DNA from: Clostridiaceae bacterium
GTDB taxonomy: Bacteria; Bacillota; Clostridia; Oscillospirales; Acutalibacteraceae
Assembly: GCA_030530095.1 (NCBI GenBank)
Contig: JAUMVO010000002.1
Location: 124,001-188,000, forward strand
DNA: 64,000 bases
Reading direction: 5' to 3'
Position 1 is the stretch's first letter, and each line of letters opens with the position of its first letter. The translations under genes were made by a program, and so were the position numbers. The notes under the pieces are model-generated. The model saw nothing but the letters and a program-made list of their open reading frames with translations. It was not told where the DNA came from and searched no databases. Positions 44,269 through 56,064 of the stretch are shown here, piece by piece.

Positions 44269-45609
44269 TTATTTGTAATCCTTTTTGCCGTTTTTCTCGC
44301 GTTCGCGGATAACGTAGCGCGTAGGCGTTCCCTCAAGGCCGAAAACCTCGCGTATCTGGTTGTCAATGTAACGCTGATAGCTGTAGTGAAAAAGGTCCTT
44401 TGAATTGACGAAACAGACGAATGTAGGCGGTCTGGTTGAAGCCTGAGTCATATAATAGATTTTAAGTCTCTTGCCCTTGTCGGTAGGCGGCTGAACACGC
44501 GCCGTCGCAGCGGCAAGGACGTCGTTGAGCTTGCCCGTCGAAATGCGCATGGAATTCTGCTCATTGACGAACTTGATAAGCTCGAAAAGTCTGTCGAGAC
44601 GCTGTCCCGTTTTGGCTGAAATGAAGATAATCGGAGCATAGCTCATAAACGCAAAATCGCCCATCAGCTTCTTGCGCTCGACATCCATGGTATGACCGTC
44701 CTTTTGGACGGCATCCCACTTGTTTACCGCGATAATGCACGCCTTTCCCTGCTCGTGCGCTATGCCCGCAACCTTGGAATCCTGCTCGGTGAAGCCTTCC
44801 GTTGCGTCAATCATTATTACGCAGACGTCGGCTCTTTCAACCGCCATTCTCGCACGTATTACCGAATATTTTTCTATCTGATCGTCAACCCTGCTTTTGC
44901 GGCGGAGTCCCGCAGTATCAATAAAGACAAAGCTTCCCTTGTCGTTTTCAATTATCGTGTCGGTCGAGTCGCGCGTAGTGCCGGCTATATCCGAAACTAT
45001 TGCTCTCTCCTCGCCCGCTATGGCGTTGACAAGCGAGGATTTGCCGACGTTGGGTTTGCCTATAATTGCAACCTTGACGGTTTCGGAATCGAATTCATCC
45101 TCTTTTTGTTCGGGCAGATACTTAATTACCTCGTCAAGAAGGTCGCCCGTGCCGTGGCCGTGAACGGATGATACGGCTATCGGATCGCCGAGACCGAGAT
45201 TGTAAAACTCATAGAAATCGGGCGGAAGCTCGCCTATCGTGTCGCATTTGTTGACGCAGAGAACTATTGGCTTTCCGCTCTTCTGAAGCATCGCGGCAAC
45301 CTCCATATCGGTCGCGACAACGCCTGAACGAACGTCGGTAACGAGAACGATTACGTCCGCGCTGTCGATGGCTAACTGAGCCTGACGGCGCATCTGAGAG
45401 AGGATTACATCGTCGGAATGCGGCTCAATACCGCCCGTATCGACGAGCAGCATATTGTAGCCGAGCCACTCACAGTCGCCGTAAATACGGTCGCGGGTGA
45501 CGCCGGGTGTATCGTCAACTATAGAAAGACGTTTGCCGATTAACTTGTTGAAAAGCGTGCTTTTGCCGACGTTCGGTCTGCCGACAATCGCGATTACGGG
45601 TCTGCTCAT
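44269..45609 (-). CDS. der: Ribosome-associated GTPase Der
   Basis: A 446-residue protein with two GTPase domains in tandem. The G1 motifs are GRPNVGKSTLFN (about 9-20) and GKPNVGKSSLVN (about 180-191); the G4 motifs NKCD and NKWD are also visible. The C-terminal KH-like domain ends RERKNGKKDYK-like. Der is needed for 50S ribosome assembly. It abuts the DUF512 gene directly (TAA then ATG). Confidence 0.97.
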   Translation of the reverse strand: MSRPVIAIVGRPNVGKSTLFNKLIGKRLSIVDDTPGVTRDRIYGDCEWLGYNMLLVDTGGIEPHSDDVILSQMRRQAQLAIDSADVIVLVTDVRSGVVATDMEVAAMLQKSGKPIVLCVNKCDTIGELPPDFYEFYNLGLGDPIAVSSVHGHGTGDLLDEVIKYLPEQKEDEFDSETVKVAIIGKPNVGKSSLVNAIAGEERAIVSDIAGTTRDSTDTIIENDKGSFVFIDTAGLRRKSRVDDQIEKYSVIRARMAVERADVCVIMIDATEGFTEQDSKVAGIAHEQGKACIIAVNKWDAVQKDGHTMDVERKKLMGDFAFMSYAPIIFISAKTGQRLDRLFELIKFVNEQNSMRISTGKLNDVLAAATARVQPPTDKGKRLKIYYMTQASTRPPTFVCFVNSKDLFHYSYQRYIDNQIREVFGLEGTPTRYVIREREKNGKKDYK

Positions 45610-46932
45610 TTAATCAACCCCCAGTATTATTTTCGCAAACTGCGCGCCGTCGTTATAGGCGAGCTTTATATCGGTTTTAAGTTCGTTTTTTGCCTGCTCA
45701 TAGGTCACGTCGTCAAGGAAAACGCCGTCAACCTTTTCGGGATAAGTTCCCTTTACCATAGAAGCGGAAATTATAAGATATTCACCTAAGTCTTTGCCTT
45801 TAAGCTGATTAATCAGGTCCTGTCCGACTATAAGTCCGGCGACGGTGATATTCTCGCCGAAGAAGTCGTTTTTTATCTCATAGACGTTTATCTTAAGTCC
45901 GTCGCACTTTGCACAGATTTTGTCGCAAAGCTCTGCTATAAGCGGATATGCGGCAACGCCTGCAGCACAGCTTAAAGTCTTTGAAAGCGGCTTTATGTCG
46001 GCGGTTTCAAGGTAGTTTTCAAACTCCTCCTTGAACAGAGTCCACATGCCGACGCCGTTATCAAGCTGAGGATAATCCTCATAGAATTCACCGCAGGGAA
46101 GCGGTCTCTGAGCCTTCAGATAGAACTCGTCGGCAGGATAGGCAAGGCGCGTGCCGTGCTCCTTATAAAAAGCGTCGCCGAAGCGCTCGATTATGTCTAT
46201 GGTTTCCCCTGCCCGTTCTTTTGTATAAGGCTTAATCGGGTAAAGTCCGTCGCGGAATTTTGTGATGCCGACGGGAACGGCGGCGATACTCTGAACCGCA
46301 GGATAAAGTGCGGAAAGCTCTTTAAGCGAGTATTCAAGCTCCTTGCCGTCATTGATTTCGGGGCACAGAACAAGCTGAGTATTCATTGAAATACCCGCGT
46401 CGGCAAAGCGTTTTATAAGCTTCAGCGACTCGCCCGCGTTCTTGTTTTTCATCATCTCGACGCGAAGCTCGGGATTCATGGTGTGAACGGAAATATTGAC
46501 GGGACTTATGTGCATGTCAATAATCCGCTGTGTCTCGTGCTCGGACAGATTGGTAAGCGTTATGTAGTTACCGAAAAGGAACGAAAGACGGCTGTCGTCA
46601 TCCTTGAAATACAGTGTGTCGCGCATACCCTTCGGCAACTGATCGACAAAGCAGAAAATGCACTTATTGCGGCAGGAATGCTGCTTATCCATAAGGTAAG
46701 TCTCGAATTCAAGCCCTACATTGTCGGCGTTCTTTTCGGTAATTTTAACCGTCTTTTTCTTGCCCTTTAAGGTCAGAAAAGACAGTTCGGCGGGAAGGTC
46801 GTTCATATAAAAATCGTAGTCGAGCACGTCCTCGATTTCACAGCCGTTGATATGCGTCAGACTGTCCCCCGCCCTGACGCCGTTAAGCCAGCAGAGCGAA
46901 AAGCGCTTTACATCGCTGATTTTTACAGACAT
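45610..46932 (-). CDS. DUF512 protein with PDZ-like and radical-SAM-like parts
   Basis: A 440-residue protein. The first 70 residues resemble a PDZ domain (LNGVRAGDSLTHINGCEI). Then comes a Cys motif CRNKCIFC (CxxxCxxC) that fits a radical-SAM iron-sulfur cluster, and a barrel-like region (ISVHTMNPELRVEMMK). DUF512 fills the C-terminal part. The biochemical role is unknown. It is commonly found next to der in Clostridia, as here, which hints at ribosome or translation work. AAAGGAGGTG precedes the ATG. Confidence 0.88.
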   Translation of the reverse strand: MSVKISDVKRFSLCWLNGVRAGDSLTHINGCEIEDVLDYDFYMNDLPAELSFLTLKGKKKTVKITEKNADNVGLEFETYLMDKQHSCRNKCIFCFVDQLPKGMRDTLYFKDDDSRLSFLFGNYITLTNLSEHETQRIIDMHISPVNISVHTMNPELRVEMMKNKNAGESLKLIKRFADAGISMNTQLVLCPEINDGKELEYSLKELSALYPAVQSIAAVPVGITKFRDGLYPIKPYTKERAGETIDIIERFGDAFYKEHGTRLAYPADEFYLKAQRPLPCGEFYEDYPQLDNGVGMWTLFKEEFENYLETADIKPLSKTLSCAAGVAAYPLIAELCDKICAKCDGLKINVYEIKNDFFGENITVAGLIVGQDLINQLKGKDLGEYLIISASMVKGTYPEKVDGVFLDDVTYEQAKNELKTDIKLAYNDGAQFAKIILGVD

Positions 46933-46959
46933 ATTCCCACCTCCTTTACACGATAAAAA

Positions 46960-46985
46960 GGCGGGGAAGATACACCTTCTCCGCC
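46960..46985 (-). terminator. Terminator of the yceD-rpmF transcript
   Basis: A 10-bp stem (GGCGGGGAAG/CTTCTCCGCC with one G-U pair) followed on the minus strand by TTTTTA. Confidence 0.88.
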
Positions 46986-47012
46986 CTCCTGAACAATCAA
47001 ATCAAGAGTTAA

Positions 47013-47198
47013 TTACGCTTCTTCAACAGTGATAACCTGTCTGCCGTTGTAGTAACCGCAGCTCGGGCATACTCTGTGGGCTCTCTTGTACTCGCCGCAA
47101 TTGGGGCACTTCTGAAGCTCAGGTGCGTTCATTCTCCAGACGTTTGAACGTCTCTTGTCTCTTCTTGCCTTGGAAACTCTTCTCTTCGGTACTGCCAT
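47013..47198 (-). CDS. rpmF: 50S ribosomal protein L32
   Basis: A 61-residue protein beginning [18 protein letters not shown], the family start. It has the zinc ribbon form with C31, C34, C44 and C47. It sits downstream of the DUF177 gene, the usual yceD-rpmF pair, with a strong terminator after it. Confidence 0.97.
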   Translation of the reverse strand: MAVPKRRVSKARRDKRRSNVWRMNAPELQKCPNCGEYKRAHRVCPSCGYYNGRQVITVEEA

Positions 47199-47237
47199 TT
47201 CAATTACTCCTTTATCAAACGAATTATCAGTTGTTGG

Positions 47238-47711
47238 TTAATCGAGAAACTGTTTAAGCGCTTCAAGCCGCGGATCAACGGGCTTTCTGCAGTCGCACTG
47301 CTTCTCATTGAGATTTGTGCCGCAATAAGGACAGATTCCTTTACAGTCCTCACTGCAGAGAATCTTTGTCGGTAACGACAGAAGTATATCCTCTCTGACG
47401 AGCTCGTCAAGGTTAAGATTCATATCCTCGACAAGATAATACTCGTCATTATCCTCGTCATTAAGCTCGCTTACGAGGAAATGAGCGATTGCAAGCTCCT
47501 CATTCCTCTTAACCGGTGCGGCGCAGCGGTCACAGAGCGTGTCAAGCTCATAGACGGCATTTACCTCAAGCGAAACTATTCCGGTGCGGTTAAAGACTTT
47601 GCCTTTAACGTCGACCGATTTAATCTCGTCGCAACCGTCGGGAGTGAACTGATAGGATATCTCCTTTTCAGCGCCCTCGCAGTTGAAAATCGGTTCAAGC
47701 TCAATAAACAT
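47238..47711 (-). CDS. yceD: DUF177 (YceD) family protein
   Basis: A 157-residue protein. The DUF177 pattern is visible: ALCDRCAAPVKR-like (LDTLCDRCAAPV, near 60), VREDILLSLPTKILCSEDCK and GICPYCGTNLNEKQCDC near the end, with Cys pairs that could bind zinc. YceD/DUF177 is linked to 23S rRNA and ribosome maturation in other organisms. It precedes rpmF and has a full-consensus promoter. Confidence 0.92.
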   Translation of the reverse strand: MFIELEPIFNCEGAEKEISYQFTPDGCDEIKSVDVKGKVFNRTGIVSLEVNAVYELDTLCDRCAAPVKRNEELAIAHFLVSELNDEDNDEYYLVEDMNLNLDELVREDILLSLPTKILCSEDCKGICPYCGTNLNEKQCDCRKPVDPRLEALKQFLD

Positions 47712-47742
47712 AAATATACCTCGTCACACTAACGCAAAAAGT

Positions 47743-47771
47743 ATTATATACATAATAATTGCGTTTGTCAA
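47743..47771 (-). promoter_or_regulatory. yceD-rpmF promoter
   Basis: On the minus strand full-consensus TTGACA (47766-47771), a 17-nt spacer and TATAAT (47743-47748). Confidence 0.92.
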
Positions 47772-47797
47772 CAAAAAATTTAATATAAAAAGATAAA

Positions 47798-47820
47798 CGG
47801 CGGAGTGAAGCACCCCGCCG
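47798..47820 (-). terminator. Terminator after the P-loop gene
   Basis: CGGCGG/CCGCCG stem with further pairing (GAGTG/CACCC, imperfect) followed on the minus strand by T-rich sequence. Confidence 0.82.
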
Positions 47821-47832
47821 TGAAAAGCATAA

Positions 47833-48252
47833 TCAGTTAATCTTAACGCAATACTTGAAAATTCTCTCGGGAAGATTCTCAACGTCCGTAGAAATCGTGA
47901 ACGTAAATGCAGTTGACGATTTGTCGGCAAGAGTGTTGATTTTCTCAAGAAAATCGGCAAGCTGTTCGTAATCGCGGCCGCCTATTCTGAAAGTAGCATC
48001 AACAAAAATGTCGGTGATGTCGTTGTCGCCCGCGCAGATTCCGCTCAGGAAGCCGTAGAAAGCATCAAAGCCCTCAACCGCAAATTCGTCGGTCGAAATA
48101 AGTCTGCAACGGTAGTTGACATCGTATGTAAGGTTGTTAGCCTTCTCAACGCAAACAACATTGCCCGCCGAACGCTCGGTAGCGCTGTTGACTGCGTCAA
48201 CTAAAATTTTTGTTTTTCCCGAGCCTTTATGCCCGATAATAAGAGATATCAT
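47833..48252 (-). CDS. Small P-loop NTPase-like protein
   Basis: A 139-residue protein with a Walker A motif right at its start (IIGHKGSGKTK, about 5-15) and a hydrophobic strand ending in Asp (ITDIFVDA, about 79-86) that could be Walker B. No other domain is seen, and the protein is short for a full NTPase. Similar genes are sometimes labelled PilT-like, but no pilus gene is near. GGAGGAG precedes the ATG. It lies 49 nt downstream of pgi and may be read from that promoter. Confidence 0.75.
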   Translation of the reverse strand: MISLIIGHKGSGKTKILVDAVNSATERSAGNVVCVEKANNLTYDVNYRCRLISTDEFAVEGFDAFYGFLSGICAGDNDITDIFVDATFRIGGRDYEQLADFLEKINTLADKSSTAFTFTISTDVENLPERIFKYCVKIN

Positions 48253-48301
48253 AAAAATCTCCTCCTTTTAATTTATAACCGCCCTTTTTGGGATTGTTAA
48301 C

Positions 48302-49642
48302 TTATTTTGAAAGTCTGTCGAGAAGCTGCTGACGTCTGTCCTCGTAGCCGGGTTTACCGATGAGAGCGAACATATTTTTCTTATAGCTCTCAACGCCTGG
48401 CTGATTGAAGGGATTAACGCCGAGCACGTAACCCGAAATCGCACATGCCTTTTCAAGAAAATAAACGAGGTAACCGAATTCATACTCGTTCATCTCGGGG
48501 ATTTCAAGGACTACGTTCGGAACACCGCCGTCACAGTGAGCGAGCAATGTACCCTCAAAAGCCTTGCGGTTTACGAAATCCATTGTCTTGCCTGCAAGGA
48601 AGTTGAGCCCGTCGAGGTTACCCTCCTGCTCCCCGATTGTGATTTCGCTCTTGGGCTTGTCAAACACAACCGCTGTTTCGAAGAGAATTCTCTCGCCGTC
48701 CTGTATGTACTGACCCATAGAGTGAAGGTCGGTCGAGAAAACGGCGGATGCGGGGAAAAGCCCCTTTCCGTCCTTACCCTCGGACTCACCGAAAAGCTGC
48801 TTGAACCACTCGTTCATCATGGTATAGTCGGGTTCATAGGCAACCATCATCTCGACAGCCTTGCCCTTGCGGTAAAGTATATTGCGTATTGCCGCATATT
48901 TATAGCAATCGTTCTTTTCAAGGTCGGTATCGCAGTAGGCGCTTCTTGCGTCAGCGGCGCCCTTCATCATACTGTCGATATCGCAGCCCGCAACGGCTAT
49001 CGGTAAAAGGCCTACCGCCGTAAGCACGGAATAACGGCCGCCGACGTCGTCAGGGACGACGAAAGTCTCATAGCCTTCACTGTCGGAAAGCGCCTTGAGA
49101 GTGCCCTTCTGTCTGTCGGTGGTGACGTAGATACGCTTAGCCGCTTCGTCCTTACCGTACTTCTTTTCAAGCAGAGCCTTGAAAATTCTGAAGGCTACGG
49201 CAGGCTCGGTAGTAGTACCCGACTTTGATATAACGTTAACCGAAAAATCGGTATTTTCGCAAATTGAAACAAGCTCATTAAGCGTTGACGAGCTTATGGA
49301 ATTGCCAGAGAAGAAAATCTGAGGCGTGTCTTTTGCAATTACGTTGTAATTCTGGGACTTGCAGAACTCGATAGCCGCTCTCGCACCGAGATAACTGCCG
49401 CCAATTCCGATAACAATAAGTACCTTTGAGTCGGACTTAATTTTATCGGCCGCCTTTTTAATTCTCGCGAACTCCTCTTTATCGTAGTCTACGGGCAGGT
49501 CAATCCAGCCCAGAAAATCGCTGCCCTCACCGCTTCTGTTTTCAAGAGTGGCTGCGGCGCGTCTGATTTCGTCGGAAATGCCCGAATAATCCGCGGCATC
49601 AATAAAGCCGTTGAGATAATCGGCATTCAGTTTCAAAGACAT
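48302..49642 (-). CDS. pgi: Glucose-6-phosphate isomerase
   Basis: Interconverts glucose 6-phosphate and fructose 6-phosphate. The 446-residue length suits the short Firmicutes form. Motifs visible are [11 protein letters not shown] (sugar-phosphate loop), [12 protein letters not shown] (SIS domain), [17 protein letters not shown], and the C-terminal [16 protein letters not shown] good promoter lies upstream. Confidence 0.96.
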   Translation of the reverse strand: MSLKLNADYLNGFIDAADYSGISDEIRRAAATLENRSGEGSDFLGWIDLPVDYDKEEFARIKKAADKIKSDSKVLIVIGIGGSYLGARAAIEFCKSQNYNVIAKDTPQIFFSGNSISSSTLNELVSICENTDFSVNVISKSGTTTEPAVAFRIFKALLEKKYGKDEAAKRIYVTTDRQKGTLKALSDSEGYETFVVPDDVGGRYSVLTAVGLLPIAVAGCDIDSMMKGAADARSAYCDTDLEKNDCYKYAAIRNILYRKGKAVEMMVAYEPDYTMMNEWFKQLFGESEGKDGKGLFPASAVFSTDLHSMGQYIQDGERILFETAVVFDKPKSEITIGEQEGNLDGLNFLAGKTMDFVNRKAFEGTLLAHCDGGVPNVVLEIPEMNEYEFGYLVYFLEKACAISGYVLGVNPFNQPGVESYKKNMFALIGKPGYEDRRQQLLDRLSK

Positions 49643-49691
49643 CGGTATTAAAACTCCTTTGATGTTTCACATCCTAAAATATCACGTTTAT

Positions 49692-49720
49692 ATTTTAACC
49701 CATCCGCGGATTTATTTCAA
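49692..49720 (-). promoter_or_regulatory. pgi promoter
   Basis: On the minus strand TTGAAA (49715-49720), a 17-nt spacer and TAAAAT (49692-49697). Confidence 0.75.
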
Positions 49721-49789
49721 CAACTATTTGTTAAATTTATAATTTTTTAACAGTTTATCTAATCAATGTATGATTTACCGAAGAAAATT

Positions 49790-50941
49790 CTAAATTATTG
49801 ACGTAACGAGACGTTTCCAGCGCTCGAAAAAGCTGAGCTTTTCGACTGAATGCGGCGCTTTCAGCGTATAGACGGCTAAATCCTCACCGTCAAGCTTAAA
49901 ACTGACAGTGCCGAGCGTCTGGCCGTTTTCCACGGGCGCTTCGACGTCAACGGGAAGCTCGACAACCTGAACAATATCGGCCTGTCTGCCCTTCGCGACT
50001 ACTGCCCTTTGCGTTTCGGGAAGGTCGGGAGTTATGATATCCTCCCTGCCGTTTATTACGCTAATCGGAACAATGAGAGTCTGGTCAACAGCCAGCTCAA
50101 CACTCGAGTAGTTCGCAAAGCCCCAGTCGAGCATCGCACGCGCAGAATTAAATCGGTCGTTTGAATTATCCGAGCCCATTACGACGGCGATAAGTTCAAG
50201 TCCGTCGCGTTCGGCGGTTGCGGACACGCAACACCCTGCCTTTGAGGTAGTTCCGGTTTTAAGCCCCGTTGCGCCGTCATAGAAGCGGATGAGCTTGTTG
50301 GTGTTTGTAAGCGCGGTTTCGCCGCCGCGAAGCGTATCGGTCCATATAGTCGAATAATTACGGATTCGCTCGTGCTTCAGAAGCTCGCGGGACATAAGCG
50401 CTATGTCGTAAGCGGTTGTAAGATGTCCGTCAGCGGTGTCGTCAAGGCCTGTGCAATTTTCAAAATGCGTGTTGTTCATACCGAGCTCTTTTGCGCGCTC
50501 GTTCATTTTATTAACAAATGCATCCTCGCTGCCTGCGATAAACTCACCCAGCGCGGTGCACGCATCGTTGGCGCTGGCTACGGCGGTTGCCTTGAGCATA
50601 TCGTCAACGGTCATCTGCTCGCCCTCTTTAAGCCATATCTGCGAGCCGCCCTTTTTCGACGCGTATGCGCTTGCAGTTACAATATCCGTAAGCGCTATCT
50701 GTCCGCGGTCAATTGCCTCGGTGACAAGCAGCAGCGACATAATTTTGGTGACTGATGCGGGATAGACCTGCATATCGGCATCTTTCGCCATAAGCACCCT
50801 GCCCGTTGACGCTTCCATCAGAACTGCAGATTTACAGTGAACTTCAACCTGCATTTCGGGATAATCAGCGGCGTAAGCCCCGAGCTGAAAAGTCAGAAAA
50901 AGCAAAACGCAGACCAATATAAACGATAAAGTTTTCTTCAT
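49790..50941 (-). CDS. D-alanyl-D-alanine carboxypeptidase (DacF/PBP5-like)
   Basis: A 383-residue secreted penicillin-binding protein from the ATG at 50941 (AGGAGG 7 nt ahead). A signal peptide ends near AYA (24). The transpeptidase-fold triad is complete: S63-x-x-K66 (SVTK), S123-A-N125, and KTGTT. A C-terminal beta domain and a final hydrophobic/amphipathic helix (ERWKRLVTSII) anchor it to the membrane. It trims the last D-Ala of peptidoglycan stems. DacF-type enzymes in spore formers can be forespore-specific, which the sequence does not decide. Confidence 0.93.
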   Translation of the reverse strand: MKKTLSFILVCVLLFLTFQLGAYAADYPEMQVEVHCKSAVLMEASTGRVLMAKDADMQVYPASVTKIMSLLLVTEAIDRGQIALTDIVTASAYASKKGGSQIWLKEGEQMTVDDMLKATAVASANDACTALGEFIAGSEDAFVNKMNERAKELGMNNTHFENCTGLDDTADGHLTTAYDIALMSRELLKHERIRNYSTIWTDTLRGGETALTNTNKLIRFYDGATGLKTGTTSKAGCCVSATAERDGLELIAVVMGSDNSNDRFNSARAMLDWGFANYSSVELAVDQTLIVPISVINGREDIITPDLPETQRAVVAKGRQADIVQVVELPVDVEAPVENGQTLGTVSFKLDGEDLAVYTLKAPHSVEKLSFFERWKRLVTSII

Positions 50942-50985
50942 ATCACACCTCCTGAAATATTCATTAATATCTATGACGTTTCGAG

Positions 50986-53028
<2,043 letters not shown>

Positions 53029-53050
53029 AAAACTCTAATATATGCAAAAA

Positions 53051-53072
53051 CACCGCTTCATACGAAGCGGTG
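53051..53072. terminator. Bidirectional terminator between ligA and rpoD
   Basis: A 9-bp stem CACCGCTTC/GAAGCGGTG flanked by an A-run and a T-run serves both converging genes. Confidence 0.93.
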
Positions 53073-53090
53073 TTTTTTCTGTTCAATCTA

Positions 53091-54215
53091 TCAATCAAGG
53101 AAGTCCTTGAGTTTCTTGGAGCGTGAGGGATGGCGGAGTTTACGAAGCGCCTTAGCCTCAATCTGACGGATTCTCTCACGGGTAACGTCGAAGGTCTTGC
53201 CGACCTCTTCAAGCGTTCTCGGATGGCCGTCCTCAAGGCCAAAGCGAAGCTTCAGTACCATAGCCTCTCTCTCGGTCAGTGTGCCGAGCACCTCTTCAAG
53301 CTGTTCTTTAAGAAGAAGCATTGAAGCCGCGTCTGCAGGTGCGAGCGCCTCGTCGTCGGGAATGAAGTCGCCAAGGTGGCTGTCTTCCTCCTCGCCTATG
53401 GGCGTTTCAAGCGAAACGGGTTCCTGCGATACGCGCATAATCTCTCTTACCTTGTCAACGGGCATATCGAGTACCTCGGCGATTTCCTCAGCCGTCGGAT
53501 CTCTGCCGTTCTTGTGAAGAAGCTGAGAGTTGGTCTTCTTGACCTTATTGATAGTTTCAACCATGTGAACGGGAATACGGATAGTTCTCGCCTGATCGGC
53601 AATAGCTCTCGTGATTGCCTGTCTTATCCACCACGTAGCGTAGGTTGAGAACTTGAATCCCTTGGTGTGATCGAACTTCTCGGCAGCCTTGATAAGACCG
53701 AGGTTGCCTTCCTGAATCAGATCAAGGAACTGCATACCTCTGCCGACATATCTCTTGGCAATACTTACAACAAGACGAAGGTTTGCCTCCTCAAGACGCT
53801 TTTTTGCGTTAGCGTCGTTTTCGGCAATTCTCTCGGCAAGCGCGATTTCCTCCTCGGGAGTGAGAAGCGGAACGCGGCCGATGTCCTTAAGATAGACCTT
53901 TACGGGATCGTCCATGGCGTTGCCGTGGCCCTCGCCCGTGCCCTCGGTTGACTCCTGAACCTTTGCGATGTCCTCTTCAAAGTCAACTGTGTCGAGGTTT
54001 AAGTCGAAGTCGTCGATAATCTCGATATTGAGTGCTTCAAGGCTTTCGTAAACCTTTTCAAGGTCCTCCATTTCAAGATCGGACTCAACCATCGCGGTAT
54101 CGATTTCCTGAGTCGTTACCTTACCGGAAATCTTACCCTTTTCGATAAGTTCGGTAATCGGGTTTTTCTTTTCGTTAGGGGTAGGAGTTGCGTTTGCGTT
54201 TTCTTTGTTTTCCAT
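53091..54215 (-). CDS. rpoD: Primary sigma factor (sigma-A/RpoD)
   Basis: The housekeeping sigma factor, 374 residues from the ATG at 54215 with GAGAGGG ahead. Region 1.1 is shortened and acidic. Region 1.2 is [20 protein letters not shown]. Region 2 shows [18 protein letters not shown] and [17 protein letters not shown], region 3 follows, and region 4 has the [23 protein letters not shown]. Located after dnaG, in the classic dgt-dnaG-rpoD order. Its presence matches the many TTGACA/TATAAT promoters seen here. Confidence 0.97.
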   Translation of the reverse strand: MENKENANATPTPNEKKNPITELIEKGKISGKVTTQEIDTAMVESDLEMEDLEKVYESLEALNIEIIDDFDLNLDTVDFEEDIAKVQESTEGTGEGHGNAMDDPVKVYLKDIGRVPLLTPEEEIALAERIAENDANAKKRLEEANLRLVVSIAKRYVGRGMQFLDLIQEGNLGLIKAAEKFDHTKGFKFSTYATWWIRQAITRAIADQARTIRIPVHMVETINKVKKTNSQLLHKNGRDPTAEEIAEVLDMPVDKVREIMRVSQEPVSLETPIGEEEDSHLGDFIPDDEALAPADAASMLLLKEQLEEVLGTLTEREAMVLKLRFGLEDGHPRTLEEVGKTFDVTRERIRQIEAKALRKLRHPSRSKKLKDFLD

Positions 54216-54254
54216 TGTTTTCCCTCTCACATCTTTATATTTGCTTATTTCTGA

Positions 54255-56015
54255 CTAATTATTATTTCTGAAGATATTAAGAAAATCCTCTTCGGTCATT
54301 TCGGCGGGCTGTTTGCGCGCCGCTTTCTTCTTATCTTCCCTGATTATTGCGATACAGTCCTCACACTCATCAACAGAGTTTGTGATAAACTGTGCCTTGT
54401 TTGCGATAATTGATGATATTACCGACAGCTCGTCCGACGTAAACGACGACGAAAGCGAGGTTATATCAACCGCTTTTCCCTCTTCGAGTCTTTCGCAAAG
54501 CGTTTTGTAAACCTTCGCATTGAACGGGGTTACAAAATCGTCAGCGCTGATTAATGCGGAAAGCTTCCTGTAAAGCGAGGGATTGCTCATCAGCGTCGCT
54601 AAAACGGTTTCCTCCGCCTTAGCGGCGTGTAGATTGTTGCGCCGCTCGGAATTAACCTTATTGATAAGGTCATTGGGATTGTTGAACGAGCGCTGTATCT
54701 CCTTAAACTGCTCCTTGCGGTCGGACTGTTTTTTCTTACGCCTGTTTTTCGCAATTTCCGAGTTAATTGCCTCTTTGTTGACCGACAGTTCGTTGGCAAG
54801 CTTAGAGGCATAGACATCAACCTCAATGGGACTGTCAAGCGCCGCGAGTATCTTCGCAGCCGCTCTCATAAAGCTCACCTTACCGTCGGAAGTCAGCATA
54901 TCGTGCTTCTGCATTTCCTCGGAAAGACGGTATTCGATATCGTTTGAAGCACCGTCAATAAGCGCCTTAAAACGGGCAACGCCGAAGTTTTTGATAATCT
55001 CGTCGGGGTCCTTGCCGCCCGTCATCTTTATTACCTTGGTATGTACGGTTGTGCGGGCAAATATACCCAGCGCCTTTTCAACCGCCTTTGCTCCCGCCTC
55101 GTCGTTGTCGTAGCACAGCAGTATTTCGCCCGTATAACGTGAAAGCAGCTGAGCCTGATCCTCGGTCAGTGCGGTGCCCAGAGCGGCTACGGCGTTGTCA
55201 AAGCCAGCCTGATGGAGCATTACGACGTCAATATTGCCCTCGCAGAGTATAAGGTTGTCCGCCTTGGTCTTTTTGGCAAGATTGAGTCCGAAAATCTCCC
55301 TGCCCTTTTTATAAATAAGCGTGTCGGAGGAGTTGACGTATTTTGCCCTGTCCTCTTCGTTAAGCCGTCTGCCGCTGAAGCCTAAAACGTTTCCCCTTAA
55401 ATCGACTATCGGGAATACAAGTCTGTTTCGGAAGGTATCGAAGCAGCCGCCGTTTCTGCCCTTCTTGGCAAGGTCGGCCTCGATAAGTTCCTCGGTCGTG
55501 AAGCCCTTTGATTTAAGATGATTGGTAAGGCTGTCCCAGCTGTCGGGCGCGTAGCCTATACCGAAAAGCGTTACCGTATCTTTTGTAAGCTGTCTTTTCT
55601 TACAGTAGTCTCGGGCGATTTTACCGTTTGGCTCAAACAACTGCTTGTAGTAAAAGCGCGCCGCTTCGCGGTTGGCCTCATAAAGCCGTGTGCGCTTTTT
55701 TGAAAGCCCGTTGTCATAGTTGTCCTCGGGCATTGAAAGTCCGTATTTTTCGCATAAAAAGCGAACGGATTCAATGTAGTCGAGGTTTTCGATATTCTTG
55801 ATAAAAGTTATGGCGTCGCCGCCGCTGCCGCAGCCGAAGCAATAGTACGACTGAGTTTCGGGATAGACGTAAAACGACGGAGTTTTCTCGTTATGGAACG
55901 GACACAGTCCGCCCAGAAGCTTGCCCTTACGCTTGAGTGTAACGTAGGGAGAGATTACGCTTTCAATATCGACTCTGTCGTGAAGTTCCTGCAAAAAGTC
56001 ATCGCTTAATGCCAT
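54255..56015 (-). CDS. dnaG: DNA primase
   Basis: Makes RNA primers for replication; 586 residues. The CHC2 zinc finger is visible (LCPFHNEKTPSF, then YYCFGCG, about 37-65). The central RNA-polymerase core includes the Toprim motif (LILCEGNIDVVMLHQAG and CYDNDEAG). The C-terminal helicase-binding domain is short and divergent, as usual in Clostridia. Lies between dgt and rpoD. Confidence 0.97.
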   Translation of the reverse strand: MALSDDFLQELHDRVDIESVISPYVTLKRKGKLLGGLCPFHNEKTPSFYVYPETQSYYCFGCGSGGDAITFIKNIENLDYIESVRFLCEKYGLSMPEDNYDNGLSKKRTRLYEANREAARFYYKQLFEPNGKIARDYCKKRQLTKDTVTLFGIGYAPDSWDSLTNHLKSKGFTTEELIEADLAKKGRNGGCFDTFRNRLVFPIVDLRGNVLGFSGRRLNEEDRAKYVNSSDTLIYKKGREIFGLNLAKKTKADNLILCEGNIDVVMLHQAGFDNAVAALGTALTEDQAQLLSRYTGEILLCYDNDEAGAKAVEKALGIFARTTVHTKVIKMTGGKDPDEIIKNFGVARFKALIDGASNDIEYRLSEEMQKHDMLTSDGKVSFMRAAAKILAALDSPIEVDVYASKLANELSVNKEAINSEIAKNRRKKKQSDRKEQFKEIQRSFNNPNDLINKVNSERRNNLHAAKAEETVLATLMSNPSLYRKLSALISADDFVTPFNAKVYKTLCERLEEGKAVDITSLSSSFTSDELSVISSIIANKAQFITNSVDECEDCIAIIREDKKKAARKQPAEMTEEDFLNIFRNNN

Positions 56016-56064
56016 AAAAGCACTCTCCTTTCGTTACTATTTTGCCATAATTAATGTACCAATA